DNA of 64,000 nucleotides, taken from the NCBI GenBank assembly GCA_965178655.1, contig OZ238266.1, forward strand, positions 124,001 to 188,000. The letters run 5' to 3'. The stretch is from GCA-2733415 sp965178655. GTDB taxonomy: Bacteria > Bacteroidota > Bacteroidia > Flavobacteriales > Flavobacteriaceae. The translations under genes and the position numbers were made by a program. Below, piece by piece: positions 1 through 8,494 of the stretch (within the stretch, counting starts at the first letter, position 1; every line of letters starts with the position of its first letter). Under the pieces are notes generated by a model. That model was not told the origin of the DNA. It did no database searches and saw nothing but the letters and a program-made list of their open reading frames with translations.

Positions 1-1
1 T

Positions 2-907
2 ACCACTTTAAATAATTTAGCCTCTAAATTACCTGCTGTAAGTAATTTTGTGTTTTCAAATAAACTAACTTCTGGTATATTGAAAAAAATGAATGGCGTG
101 GCTAAGGAACGTCATCTTCCTTTGGTGTCATCTCCTGCATTAAAGCAGTTAAAAAAAGAACAACAAACACCTAAAAAAGCAATAAAAACCGTTTACTTAT
201 TTGTTGATGAATTCTCTAATTATTTAGATGCTTCAATTGCCTTTGATACTTATGAGTTATTGTCAAGACTACAGTATAAGGTAGCGTTGGTAGATCATAA
301 AGAAAGTGGCCGTACATTTATATCTAAAGGATTTTTAGAACAGGCTAAGAAAGTTGCCTCAGCAAATGTGGACATATTTAAAAATTTAATTACAGAAGAC
401 ACACCTTTAATAGGGATAGAGCCTTCGGCAATACTAAGTTTTAGAGATGAGTATAAGCGATTAGTGTCAGACAAAGATGCTGCTGTAAATATTGCTAAGA
501 ATACTTTTTTGATAGAAGAGTTTTTAGCAAATGAAATGGCTTTAGGAAATATTACATCAGAACAATTTACTACAGAAAAGAAGCAGTTAAAGATACATAG
601 TCATTGCCATCAAAAAGCATTAAGTAATCAAAAAGTAACTTTTGATGTATTAAACTTACCAAAAAATTATACACCAACCATTATAGCATCAGGTTGTTGT
701 GGTATGGCAGGTAGTTTTGGTTATGAAAAGGAGCATTACAAGGTTAGTATGCAAGTAGGGGAGCAAACATTGTTTCCCGTTGTTAGAAAGGCAGATAGTA
801 GTGTTATAATAGCTGCAAATGGAACCAGCTGTAGGCATCAAATAAAAGATGGAACACAAAAAAATGCGTTCCATCCAGTAAGTATATTATTACAAGCGTT
901 AAACTAA
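2..907 (+). CDS. FAD-linked oxidase / Fe-S oxidoreductase, C-terminal part (partial)
   Basis: The frame is open to the left edge of the window, so this is the 3' end of a longer gene. The visible 301 residues carry the cysteine-rich CCG domain pair typical of GlpC and the Fe-S half of D-lactate dehydrogenase-type FAD oxidases: an HSHCHQKAL motif around the middle, then SGCCGMAGSFGYE and NGTSCRHQI towards the end. Flavobacterial versions are usually about 970-residue fusions of an FAD_binding_4 domain with this module, feeding electrons from a 2-hydroxyacid to quinone; that N-terminal half would lie outside the window and is inferred. A GTG at 50 is only an internal in-frame codon, not a start. 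Confidence 0.8.
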   Translation, partial: TTLNNLASKLPAVSNFVFSNKLTSGILKKMNGVAKERHLPLVSSPALKQLKKEQQTPKKAIKTVYLFVDEFSNYLDASIAFDTYELLSRLQYKVALVDHKESGRTFISKGFLEQAKKVASANVDIFKNLITEDTPLIGIEPSAILSFRDEYKRLVSDKDAAVNIAKNTFLIEEFLANEMALGNITSEQFTTEKKQLKIHSHCHQKALSNQKVTFDVLNLPKNYTPTIIASGCCGMAGSFGYEKEHYKVSMQVGEQTLFPVVRKADSSVIIAANGTSCRHQIKDGTQKNAFHPVSILLQALN

Positions 908-908
908 G

Positions 909-1736
909 TTAGTTTACGCTGTAATCTGCAATGTTTTGTAGGGTAATAATCTCTCCTGTTGTAGGAAAAGGTAAAGTAATTCCTGCTGCAGAAAGATCTG
1001 CGATTTCATAAGCAAATGTAGCTGTTGATTGTATCATACCAATATTCTCGGCGTAATAGTTTTCAATGGTATAAATATCTTGCTCTGCAAGAATAGGAAC
1101 AGTTACAGGTATTCCGAACACTTCAACAGTAGTGCTCATTGATAAAGAAACAATAATGTCAGCTTTTACAACGCTCGAAAAATTGTCTCCATTTACGGTA
1201 TATGAAGCTAGTTCCCCTTGCTGTACTGTACGCATAGAGTAACTTATAGTCATAGGATAACCAGCAATATCTTGAGTTTGTGTTCCAGTCTCTTCGCTAA
1301 GTGTTGTTCCTGCATTTTGAGACCTGTCAATTAAAACTTCATCTGCTAATCCGATAGCTAAATCGGTTCCTCCAAACTGACTAAGTGGTATTGATAACTC
1401 ACCGTTTATGTAGTAAACATCATTCTGACTTCTAAAGTAGTTTAAATCAAAAATTTGCGACATGATACCAATACTACCAACTGAAGCGCTCATATCTGTA
1501 TAGGTGTTTCCGTTAATAACAGTGGTGCCGTCTACAGTTACAGTTTCAGAATTAGCATCTTCTAATAATCCAGAAATTGTAACATCATAAGTCCAGTAAT
1601 CACCAGCATCACCAGGCATTAGGTTGGTGTTTGCAGCTCCAGTAGATGAATCGTCATCACTACTGCCACAAGAAAAACTCAATCCTGCAAATATGAATAA
1701 TAGAATATAAGAAATGTTTCTGCTTGTTGTTTTCAT
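909..1736 (-). CDS. Hypothetical surface lipoprotein
   Basis: I do not recognise the fold. The ATG at 1736 is preferred over an upstream start because it begins a classic lipoprotein signal (MKTTSRN, hydrophobic core, then LSFSC with Cys23). The residues after the cysteine (GSSDDDSS) are acidic, resembling the flavobacterial lipoprotein export signal that sends lipoproteins to the cell surface. The mature part of about 250 residues is Thr/Ser/Val rich, without cysteines, and looks beta-rich. It is convergent with the preceding oxidase, whose stop lies 2 bp away, and divergent from aroC. Function unknown. Confidence 0.7.
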   Translation of the reverse strand: MKTTSRNISYILLFIFAGLSFSCGSSDDDSSTGAANTNLMPGDAGDYWTYDVTISGLLEDANSETVTVDGTTVINGNTYTDMSASVGSIGIMSQIFDLNYFRSQNDVYYINGELSIPLSQFGGTDLAIGLADEVLIDRSQNAGTTLSEETGTQTQDIAGYPMTISYSMRTVQQGELASYTVNGDNFSSVVKADIIVSLSMSTTVEVFGIPVTVPILAEQDIYTIENYYAENIGMIQSTATFAYEIADLSAAGITLPFPTTGEIITLQNIADYSVN

Positions 1737-1832
1737 AGTAAAATTTGGTTTTGTATTTGGTTTAAAAAATGTGTTGCCAATATACAATATTGTTTTAAGG
1801 AAATAAAGTAATCAGTATGCTAAATATTTTAT

Positions 1833-1840
1833 TACATTTG
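1833..1840 (+). promoter_or_regulatory. Putative Bacteroidota -7 box upstream of aroC
   Basis: TACATTTG fits the phylum's TAnnTTTG -7 consensus and ends 16 bp before the aroC ATG. No convincing TTG -33 element at the usual distance was seen. Confidence 0.4.
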
Positions 1841-1856
1841 TTCAAAACAGAAATTA

Positions 1857-2921
1857 ATGTCAGGAAATACATTTGGTTCTATATTTAAGCTTACTACATT
1901 TGGGGAATCTCACGGAGAAGCTTTAGGTGGTATTATTGATGGTTGCCCTTCAGGAGTGGCTATTGATGTTGCTGCGATTCAGGCGGAAGTAAACCGAAGA
2001 AAACCCGGTCAATCGGCAATTGTTACCCAACGAAACGAATCTGATATTGTTACTTTTTACTCCGGTATTTTTGAAGGAAAAACAACAGGAACACCTATAG
2101 GTTTTAGTATTAAGAATACCAATCAAAAAACAAAAGACTATACGCATTTAAAAGAGGCTTATCGCCCTTCTCATGCAGACTATGTATATGATAAAAAGTA
2201 TGGAGTTAGAGACTATCGCGGTGGCGGAAGAAGCTCGGCAAGAGAAACAGTGTCTAGAGTTGTTGCCGGGGCATTAGCAAAACAATTATTTTCTGAAATA
2301 AAAATTAATGCATTTGTGTCTTCGGTAGGAGAGCTATTTATAGATAAACCATATCAAGAATTAGATTTTAACCTCACAGAAACCAATGCTGTGCGTTGTC
2401 CGGATATTGCTACGGCAGAAAAAATGGAAGCCTATATAAAAAAGATCCGTTCAGAAGGAGATACTATTGGTGGTACAATTACTTGTGTAATACAAAATGT
2501 ACCTGTTGGTTTAGGTGAGCCTGTTTTTGATAAATTACATGCTAAATTAGGACAAGCAATGCTATCAATTAATGCTGTAAAAGGGTTTGAGTATGGTAGT
2601 GGATTTTGTGGTGCAAAAATGAAAGGCAGTGCGCATAATGATTTGTTTAATACCGATGGTACAACAAAATCAAACCTCTCAGGGGGTATTCAAGGCGGTA
2701 TCAGTAACGGAATGGATATCTACTTTAGAGTAGCTTTTAAGCCTGTTGCAACTATAATGCAAACACAACATACAATAAATGCAAAAGGTGATAAGATTAA
2801 ATTAGAAGGCAAAGGCCGACATGACCCTTGTGTTGTACCACGTGCAGTACCTATAGTGGAAGCCATGGCAGCCTTAGTACTAGCAGATATGTATTTACTT
2901 AATAAAACAACAAAACTTTAA
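1857..2921 (+). CDS. aroC: Chorismate synthase
   Basis: Catalyses the last shikimate-pathway step, anti-1,4-elimination of phosphate from EPSP to chorismate, in the cytoplasm with reduced FMN. The 354 residues match the family's length. GESHG is at residues 16-20, the RPSHADYVYDKKYG and DYRGGGRSSARET segments that bind FMN and substrate are at about 100-130, and the C-terminal GRHDPCVVPRAVPIVEA signature is present. It begins MSGNTFGSIFKLTTFG, the normal family N-terminus, so the ATG at 1857 is secure. The symporter gene follows 9 bp downstream, so the two may share a transcript. Nothing unusual. Confidence 0.97.
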   Translation: MSGNTFGSIFKLTTFGESHGEALGGIIDGCPSGVAIDVAAIQAEVNRRKPGQSAIVTQRNESDIVTFYSGIFEGKTTGTPIGFSIKNTNQKTKDYTHLKEAYRPSHADYVYDKKYGVRDYRGGGRSSARETVSRVVAGALAKQLFSEIKINAFVSSVGELFIDKPYQELDFNLTETNAVRCPDIATAEKMEAYIKKIRSEGDTIGGTITCVIQNVPVGLGEPVFDKLHAKLGQAMLSINAVKGFEYGSGFCGAKMKGSAHNDLFNTDGTTKSNLSGGIQGGISNGMDIYFRVAFKPVATIMQTQHTINAKGDKIKLEGKGRHDPCVVPRAVPIVEAMAALVLADMYLLNKTTKL

Positions 2922-2930
2922 TACTATTAA

Positions 2931-4232
2931 ATGAAAAAACTTGCATTACACTGGAAAATATTATTAGGAATGGCACTTGGGGTGTTATTCGCTATTATAA
3001 TGACAAATTTCGATTTTGGAAAGTCTTTTATACAAGATTGGATAAAACCTTTTGGAAAGATATTTATCAATTCATTAAAACTTATAGCGGTGCCTTTAAT
3101 ATTAGCAGCGCTAATTAAAGGTGTATCCGACTTAAAAGATATTTCTAAACTCTCAAAAATGGGAGGGCGCACTATCGGAATCTATATCCTTACCACTGTA
3201 TTAGCAGTATCTATAGGATTAATGGTTGTTAATGTTGTTTCTCCGGGTAAATTTATTGATGAAAATACACGTACAGAATTAATGGCTAATAATGCTGAAA
3301 AAGCATCTAATAAGATTGAAGCTGCCAACAAGCAACAAGAATCAGGACCGCTACAAGCTTTAGTAGATATTGTGCCATCGAATATATTTGAAGCAGCTAC
3401 AAACAACAGAAACATGTTGCAGATAATATTCTTTGCAGTGTTTTTTGGAATAGGATTAATTTTAATTCCTGAAGACAAAGCAACGCCTGTTAAAAAATTC
3501 TTTGATGGTTTTAATGAGGTTATTCTAAAGATGGTCGATTTAATAATGCTTGCTGCGCCATACGGGGTGTTTGCATTATTAGCTGCGTTAATAGTAGAGT
3601 CGCCAAGCTTAGCATTGTTTAAAGCTTTAGGAATGTATGCTTTTTGTGTGGTATTAGGATTGTTATTAATGATTTGTGTATATGTACTTATTGTGTCGGT
3701 GTACACTAAAAAATCTCCTAAATTCTTTTTAAACGGAATTTCTCCTGCTCAATTACTAGCATTTTCAACAAGTTCAAGTGCTGCAACTTTGCCTGTTACA
3801 ATGGAACGTGTAACGGAGCATTTAGGTGCTGAAGAAGAGGTGGCCAGTTTTGTATTGCCTATTGGCGCAACTATAAATATGGATGGTACAAGTTTATATC
3901 AAGCAGTAGCAGCAGTATTTATAGCGCAAGCCTTTGGAATGGATTTATCTTTTGGAACACAATTAGGTATTATTGCTACAGCAACACTAGCCTCAATAGG
4001 TTCTGCAGCAGTTCCTGGAGCTGGTATGGTAATGCTTGTTGGTGTATTAGGGTATGCCGGAATACCAGAAGCTGGATTGGCATTGATTTTTGCAGTAGAC
4101 AGGCCTTTAGACATGTGTCGCACAACAGTTAATGTAACTGGAGATGCCGCAGTAACTATGATTGTAGCCAAATCAATTGGAAAGTTAGGAGACCCGAAAG
4201 TGAAAAATTGGGACGATAATTACGAAGGATAG
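2931..4232 (+). CDS. Dicarboxylate/amino acid:cation symporter (DAACS family)
   Basis: An inner-membrane secondary transporter of the GltP/DctA/SLC1 family, 433 residues, importing C4-dicarboxylates or acidic amino acids with Na+ or H+. The family hallmarks are visible: the serine-rich hairpin STSSSAATLPVT at about 280-291, INMDGTSLYQ at about 317-326, and the C-terminal DRPLDMCRTTVNVTGDA that coordinates substrate and cation. The first helix starts right after MKKLALHWK. A hydrophilic insert rich in Asn/Ala/Lys lies at about 105-140. Substrate specificity cannot be read by eye. It probably forms a short operon with aroC. Confidence 0.93.
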   Translation: MKKLALHWKILLGMALGVLFAIIMTNFDFGKSFIQDWIKPFGKIFINSLKLIAVPLILAALIKGVSDLKDISKLSKMGGRTIGIYILTTVLAVSIGLMVVNVVSPGKFIDENTRTELMANNAEKASNKIEAANKQQESGPLQALVDIVPSNIFEAATNNRNMLQIIFFAVFFGIGLILIPEDKATPVKKFFDGFNEVILKMVDLIMLAAPYGVFALLAALIVESPSLALFKALGMYAFCVVLGLLLMICVYVLIVSVYTKKSPKFFLNGISPAQLLAFSTSSSAATLPVTMERVTEHLGAEEEVASFVLPIGATINMDGTSLYQAVAAVFIAQAFGMDLSFGTQLGIIATATLASIGSAAVPGAGMVMLVGVLGYAGIPEAGLALIFAVDRPLDMCRTTVNVTGDAAVTMIVAKSIGKLGDPKVKNWDDNYEG

Positions 4233-4253
4233 TATTATAGCTATTTCATATAA

Positions 4254-4287
4254 AAAAATCAGTGCATCATAAAGTGCGCTGATTTTT
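4254..4287. terminator. Bidirectional terminator between symporter and pseudouridine synthase
   Basis: AAAAATCAGTGC and GCGCTGATTTTT form a hairpin with one G-T wobble and a 10-nt loop, flanked by A and T tracts. It sits between two convergent genes and touches the stop codon of the minus-strand gene. Confidence 0.7.
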
Positions 4288-4882
4288 AGTTTATATTAAA
4301 ATTCTCCGCTAGAGTAATAACATCTCCGGCAGCCATTTTATTTAATAAAATATTGCCAATTCTCATTCTAACCAATCGTAAAGTAGGAAAGCCAACAGCA
4401 GCAGTCATTTTACGGACTTGCCTAAACTTGCCTTCCCGTAAGCTAATAGATACCCAGCTAGTAGGGCCATGGCGTTCATCTCTAATTTTTTTAGACCGTA
4501 TTGGGAGCGCGTAATTTGCAATGTTCACTTTTTTAACAATTGCAGGCTTGGTGCTATACTGTTCTCCTTCAACCGATATTACAACACCATCTTGTAACTG
4601 CTGTATGGCTGCATCTGTAATAATACCGTCTACCTGAACAAAATATTCTTTTTCAACCTTATTACTTAAAATATGATAACTCGTCTTTCCGTCAGTAGTG
4701 AGTAAAAGTAAGCCTTCAGAATCTCTATCTAGCCGACCAATAGCCATAGTGCCTTCAGGAAAATCGGCCAACTCACCTAAAAACTTATGGTGTTTCTTCT
4801 TTTTAAGTTCATTACTAATAAACTGACTAATGTAGCCATAAGGTTTGCAAATTAAAAAATGTTGATGTTTTGTAGGAATCAT
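4286..4882 (-). CDS. RsuA-family rRNA pseudouridine synthase (RluE/RluF-like)
   Basis: Converts specific uridines of rRNA to pseudouridine. At 198 residues it is the short form without an N-terminal S4 domain. The catalytic motif GRLDRDSEGLLLLTTDG (Asp in RLDRD) is at about residues 48-64, and the family's C-terminal EGKFRQVRKM and LVRMRIGNI motifs follow. The lack of S4 and the start HFLICKPYGYISQF resemble the RluE (23S rRNA) subgroup, but the target position is inferred. It is monocistronic and convergent with the symporter. Confidence 0.88.
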   Translation of the reverse strand: MIPTKHQHFLICKPYGYISQFISNELKKKKHHKFLGELADFPEGTMAIGRLDRDSEGLLLLTTDGKTSYHILSNKVEKEYFVQVDGIITDAAIQQLQDGVVISVEGEQYSTKPAIVKKVNIANYALPIRSKKIRDERHGPTSWVSISLREGKFRQVRKMTAAVGFPTLRLVRMRIGNILLNKMAAGDVITLAENFNIN

Positions 4883-4970
4883 ATATTACAAAATAAGGCA
4901 ACTTTTTTTAATTTGCAAACCTTATTTTTAAGATAATTTAGTTAGGTGCCTTATAAAAACAGGACTCTTG

Positions 4971-5002
4971 TTGCTTATTTAGAGATGTATAGTGTATCTT
5001 TG
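4971..5002 (+). promoter_or_regulatory. Promoter of the cold-shock-domain gene
   Basis: TTG at 4971-4973 and TATCTTTG at 4995-5002, separated by 21 nt, match the Bacteroidota -33 (TTG) and -7 (TAnnTTTG) elements. The gene starts 60 bp downstream, leaving a 5' leader of about 50 nt, which is common for cold-shock genes. Confidence 0.55.
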
Positions 5003-5062
5003 TAAAAAATATAGTGCTTGTAGGCTGAACTAGTAAGTGCTAAAAAATATTAAAATATACTA

Positions 5063-5521
5063 ATGGCAAAATCGCAACAGACTTTTAACAAAATTGAAAA
5101 AGAAAAAAAACGTTTAAAAAAACGTGAGGAAAAACAGAAAAAGAAGCTTGAACGTAAGGCTAATGCTGTAAAACCTACGAGTTTAGATGATATGTTAGTC
5201 TATGTTGATGAATTTGGACAATTAACAGATACACCACCAGATCCTTCTAAAAAAATTGAAGTAGATATTGAGAGTATTGATATCTATATTCCTAAAAAAG
5301 TAGCAGGAGAAGAAGACGAAGATAAATTTAGCAATGAAGGAAAAGTATCCTTTTTTGATGATTCAAAAGGATTCGGTTTCATTATTGACAGTAAAAATTC
5401 AGAAAAATATTTTGTTCACGTTAGTGGATTAATCGATAAGATTAAAGAAAACGATATCGTTTCATATGAACTTGAAAAAGGTATGAAAGGTATGAACGCT
5501 GTTAATGTTAAAAAAAAATAA
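5063..5521 (+). CDS. Cold-shock-domain protein with lysine-rich N-terminal extension
   Basis: A 152-residue RNA-binding protein. Residues 1-40 are strongly basic (runs such as KEKKRLKKREEKQKKK), probably a charged helix; residues 45-90 are an acidic linker; residues 93-152 are a cold-shock domain with RNP1-like KGFGFI and RNP2-like FVHVSG. Typical CspA proteins are about 65-70 residues, so more than half of this protein is extra. It lies just upstream of a DEAD-box helicase in the same direction, separated by a terminator, which suggests a joint role in unwinding RNA at low temperature (inference). Confidence 0.88.
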   Translation: MAKSQQTFNKIEKEKKRLKKREEKQKKKLERKANAVKPTSLDDMLVYVDEFGQLTDTPPDPSKKIEVDIESIDIYIPKKVAGEEDEDKFSNEGKVSFFDDSKGFGFIIDSKNSEKYFVHVSGLIDKIKENDIVSYELEKGMKGMNAVNVKKK

Positions 5522-5540
5522 CAGCTTAAAATAACACTCT

Positions 5541-5576
5541 AAAAAAATCCTATTTTATATAAAGTAGGATTTTTTT
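5541..5576 (+). terminator. Rho-independent terminator after the cold-shock gene
   Basis: AAAAAAATCCTA and TAGGATTTTTTT are perfect 12-nt complements around a 12-nt loop, ending in a T run. It separates the cold-shock gene from the helicase gene that starts 15 bp later. Confidence 0.8.
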
Positions 5577-5590
5577 GTAATATATAAACT

Positions 5591-6895
5591 ATGGCAATAC
5601 AATTTTCATCCCTTGGCGTTTCTTCAGATTTAACTAATAGATTAGCTGAATTAAATATAACTGCACCTACAGAAATACAACAAAAAGCAATTCCTAAGTT
5701 GCTTTCTGAAACAAATGATTTTGTTGGTGTGGCTAAAACGGGTACAGGAAAAACCCTTGCCTTTGGAGTACCCTTGCTGCAATTGGTTGATACAAAAAAC
5801 GACAGTATTCAAGGTGTAATATTAGCGCCTACACGTGAATTAGGACAGCAAATAGCGTCTAATTTATTGGAGTTTAGTGCTAATACAGATATTGCAATAG
5901 CAACGATATGCGGTGGTACACCTATAAAACCACAAATAGAGCGCTTGGCAGGAACAACACATGTTGTTGTGGCTACTCCTGGTAGATTGATTGATTTAAT
6001 ACAGCGCAACGCAATACAGTTACAATCTACAAAGTACTTGGTGCTTGATGAGGCCGATGAAATGGTTACAGGGCTAAAAGATGGCTTAGATAAAATAGTT
6101 GCCGCATTACCAAAAGCACGTCGAACATTTTTGTTCTCGGCAACTTTGCCGGGAGCTATTAAGCAACTTATACAGAATTACATGTCTAAACACGTTACAC
6201 AAGTAAGTGTAGATATGAATACGGTTGGTAACGCCAAAATAGAACATAAATATGTTGTAGTAGATCCAATTGAAAAACTTCAAGTACTGCTTCATTTTTT
6301 AGCGAGTAAAGACGGAAAACAAGGTATTGTTTTTTGTAAAACAAAAGCTGCTGTAAATAAATTGGCTAAAAAATTAGCTATTAATAAAATATCGTCAGGA
6401 GCAATACATGGTAGTCTTTCTCAAGGTATAAGAGATAGGATTATGGAACAATTTAGAGCGGGTTATATTAACATATTAGTAGCTACGGATTTGGCAGCAA
6501 GAGGTATAGATGTTAAAGACGTATCTTATGTTATTAATTATCACCTACCAGATACTTATGAAGCTTATGTACACCGAAGTGGACGTACAGGTAGAGCAGA
6601 AGCAGAAGGCCTTTCATTAACAGTATTACAACAAGATGAAGTAGTTGATATAGCTGATTTTGAAAATGAACTGGGTATTCGTTTTGCTGCTATGCAAAAA
6701 CCAAACAATACAAGTATTGAAGAAAACAATACCGTTTTATGGGCTAAAAAAATATTTAAAACAAAGCCCAATAAAGATATATCACCTGAGTTAAAAAGTA
6801 GTGTAAAAACAGTCTTTCACCATTTAACTAAAGATGAACTTATTGAAAAGTTATTGGCAAATTATACGCTTACTCAAAAGAACAAGAAAGCGTAA
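5591..6895 (+). CDS. DEAD-box ATP-dependent RNA helicase
   Basis: A 434-residue superfamily 2 RNA helicase of the RhlE/CsdA/DbpA type. In order: the Q-motif FSSLGVSSDLTNRLAELNI with PTEIQQ, Walker A AKTGTGKT at about 54-61, PTRELGQQ, TPGRL, DEAD at about 154-157, SAT, then the helicase C domain with ATDLAARGID and HRSGRTGRA. After residue 375 the tail is short and lacks an RGG or DbpA RNA-binding domain visible by eye. Likely works in ribosome assembly or mRNA turnover, perhaps with the cold-shock protein upstream. Start at ATG 5591, just after the terminator hairpin. Confidence 0.94.
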   Translation: MAIQFSSLGVSSDLTNRLAELNITAPTEIQQKAIPKLLSETNDFVGVAKTGTGKTLAFGVPLLQLVDTKNDSIQGVILAPTRELGQQIASNLLEFSANTDIAIATICGGTPIKPQIERLAGTTHVVVATPGRLIDLIQRNAIQLQSTKYLVLDEADEMVTGLKDGLDKIVAALPKARRTFLFSATLPGAIKQLIQNYMSKHVTQVSVDMNTVGNAKIEHKYVVVDPIEKLQVLLHFLASKDGKQGIVFCKTKAAVNKLAKKLAINKISSGAIHGSLSQGIRDRIMEQFRAGYINILVATDLAARGIDVKDVSYVINYHLPDTYEAYVHRSGRTGRAEAEGLSLTVLQQDEVVDIADFENELGIRFAAMQKPNNTSIEENNTVLWAKKIFKTKPNKDISPELKSSVKTVFHHLTKDELIEKLLANYTLTQKNKKA

Positions 6896-6935
6896 TTGCT
6901 ACCATTACCTTGTAAACAGTTGTTTAGTTTAGGGA

Positions 6936-7832
6936 TTACTCTTCTAAATTAGTTTGATAAATGCTAGAGGAATTTGGCACATCAAATAGTAAAGGTCTGT
7001 AATTAGGGTTAATATTCATTTGAGTCATAACCCATGAAAGTGCTACTCGGCCAATATCGCCATTACTATTTAGAGGTGAATTTGCAGCATAATGTGTGCC
7101 TGAAGTAACTTCAAACAACAATTTTTCTGTGTTATTAGGAATAAAATTATAGTGTACATTAGAGTGCTCATCTGGTGTAGCGGTAGTATCATCTTGACCA
7201 CTAAATAAAAGTACAGGCACGCTATGGTTAAATGAAGCAGCAGTTCTGTTTGTTTCAAGCCAAGGACAAAGTGCTACAACAGCTTTAAGAGAAGGGCTTA
7301 GTGTGGCTGCTAATTGTGCTCCGCCACCTCCCATAGACCAACCACTTACTGCAAAATCATTAATAGAGACCTTTCCGTAAAGAGGAGATGCTTCGCGAGA
7401 ATTTTCTTCTTTTAGACTGATTATAGCATCTAATAATGCTAGAGCCCTTGTATTTGGAAATTCGTATATTGAATTTGTGCCTATTGTCATTGCTATAATA
7501 CCATGCGACGCATAAAATGGTCCCCAATCAGCTATAGAATTTTCATCTGCAGTAAACCCTGGAACAATTACAATGCTTGAATATGGAGGCGTTGCATTTA
7601 TAGGGTAGTATACTGTTGCGCCAGCGTATCCCGGTCCATTACGTAGACCGTCTGACTCTACTAGAGTAGCTACTTCGTAGAAACCCATTTGGCTAGCAGA
7701 ATCTAGAGTAGGTGTTTCTAAAACAGGATCATTAGCGGAATTATCTGTGTCTATAATATCGTCTTTTGTACAAGACGACATAGTAATTAGTAGGCTAGCT
7801 GTAAATAAAAATAGATTTGTTCTTGTTTTCAT
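6936..7832 (-). CDS. PETase/cutinase-like polyester hydrolase, surface lipoprotein
   Basis: An alpha/beta hydrolase of 298 residues with a lipoprotein signal ending at Cys21, followed by TKDD, which resembles the Bacteroidota lipoprotein export signal for surface display. The mature part aligns by eye along its length with the bacterial cutinase/PETase family (IsPETase, marine Bacteroidota PET hydrolases): VIVPGFTA, WGPFYASHG, GTNS, SPLYGKV, GWSMGGGG (nucleophile Ser166, with Trp165 and Met167 as in IsPETase), PSLKAV, Trp191 in CPWLET, Asp215 in SGQDD, His247 in GTHYAANS. Phe93 replaces the IsPETase oxyanion Tyr. The two cysteines of the IsPETase active-site disulfide are absent (Gly212, Ala249). 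Natural substrate unknown: cutin, polyhydroxy esters or lipids are all possible. The TetR gene lies 49 bp upstream. Confidence 0.88.
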   Translation of the reverse strand: MKTRTNLFLFTASLLITMSSCTKDDIIDTDNSANDPVLETPTLDSASQMGFYEVATLVESDGLRNGPGYAGATVYYPINATPPYSSIVIVPGFTADENSIADWGPFYASHGIIAMTIGTNSIYEFPNTRALALLDAIISLKEENSREASPLYGKVSINDFAVSGWSMGGGGAQLAATLSPSLKAVVALCPWLETNRTAASFNHSVPVLLFSGQDDTTATPDEHSNVHYNFIPNNTEKLLFEVTSGTHYAANSPLNSNGDIGRVALSWVMTQMNINPNYRPLLFDVPNSSSIYQTNLEE

Positions 7833-7847
7833 AAGTTTATATTTATT

Positions 7848-7861
7848 AATGAATGTTCATT
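7848..7861 (-). promoter_or_regulatory. Putative TetR operator in front of the PETase-like gene
   Basis: AATGAATGTTCATT is an inverted repeat (6-bp arms AATGAA/TTCATT, centre TG). It lies 16-29 bp upstream of the hydrolase ATG and shares the pattern AATRAAYGTTYATT with the palindrome in front of the TetR gene at 8495-8508. Assignment as the operator of this TetR is inferred. Confidence 0.6.
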
Positions 7862-7881
7862 CTTTTTTTTAAAATATTTTT

Positions 7882-8454
7882 TTAAATCTTAATACTGTCC
7901 CATGTTATCTGAAACGTTTCTTTGAAAAGAGTTTTGTCAAAATCACAACTACCTTTTCTCTTAGATGTTAACAAAAAATTTAGGGGATATACTGTGTAGG
8001 CATATAAATAATATAGCGATACTGGCTTAATAATACCTTCTTCCTGACCTCTTTTCCATAATTCAAGAAGCGGAGATAATAATAAAATACCTTGCTCAAC
8101 AATTTCCTCATCAATAATAGGGGAGTTATCGCATTGGGCTAGAAACATAGCTTGTGCATCATGTGATGTTTTGTAAACTGCTATGTTGTACCATATGTAT
8201 TCAAAAGCTTTTTTAACGGGTTGTTTGTCATTATAACCATTAAACATGAAATCACAGAAATCAGCTTTAACTTCTAGGTATAGTTGATTAATTAAGTCCT
8301 GTTTGTTATCAAAATATAAATACATTGTAGCAGGAGAAACGTTAGCGATCTTGGCTATTTTAGCTATTGGAGTATTATGAAATCCATTAGTATTAATAAG
8401 CGTTAATGTTGCCTGAAGCAGTGCAGTTCGTTTTTCTAAAGCTTTTTGTTTCAT
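7882..8454 (-). CDS. TetR/AcrR family transcriptional regulator
   Basis: A 190-residue one-component regulator. The N-terminal helix-turn-helix is at about residues 8-55 (TLINTNGFHNTPIAKIAKIANVSPATMY plus YFDNKQDLINQLY, typical of the family). The rest is a helical ligand and dimerisation domain whose ligand cannot be read. It is transcribed towards the PETase-like lipoprotein and ends 49 bp before it, so the pair is probably co-transcribed or co-regulated. Related 14-bp palindromes precede both genes, suggesting autorepression plus control of the hydrolase. Confidence 0.9.
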   Translation of the reverse strand: MKQKALEKRTALLQATLTLINTNGFHNTPIAKIAKIANVSPATMYLYFDNKQDLINQLYLEVKADFCDFMFNGYNDKQPVKKAFEYIWYNIAVYKTSHDAQAMFLAQCDNSPIIDEEIVEQGILLLSPLLELWKRGQEEGIIKPVSLYYLYAYTVYPLNFLLTSKRKGSCDFDKTLFKETFQITWDSIKI

Positions 8455-8481
8455 TTTTAAAATAGATAGTAAAAATCAGTG

Positions 8482-8489
8482 CGAATATA
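8482..8489 (-). promoter_or_regulatory. Putative -7 box of the TetR gene
   Basis: On the minus strand this reads TATATTCG, one mismatch from TAnnTTTG, 28 bp upstream of the TetR start. The TetR palindrome lies immediately upstream, where bound repressor would block the polymerase. Confidence 0.35.
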
Positions 8490-8494
8490 AAAAA

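Noticed and set aside
1737..1787. Longer N-terminus of the lipoprotein beginning at 1787
   Set aside because: It would put 17 polar residues before the signal peptide; the ATG at 1736 gives a normal lipoprotein signal.
3182..3706. Long antisense frames inside the symporter gene (and similar ones inside uvrD, prfA and apbE)
   Set aside because: These are mirror images of codon bias in the real genes, with no start context or homology.
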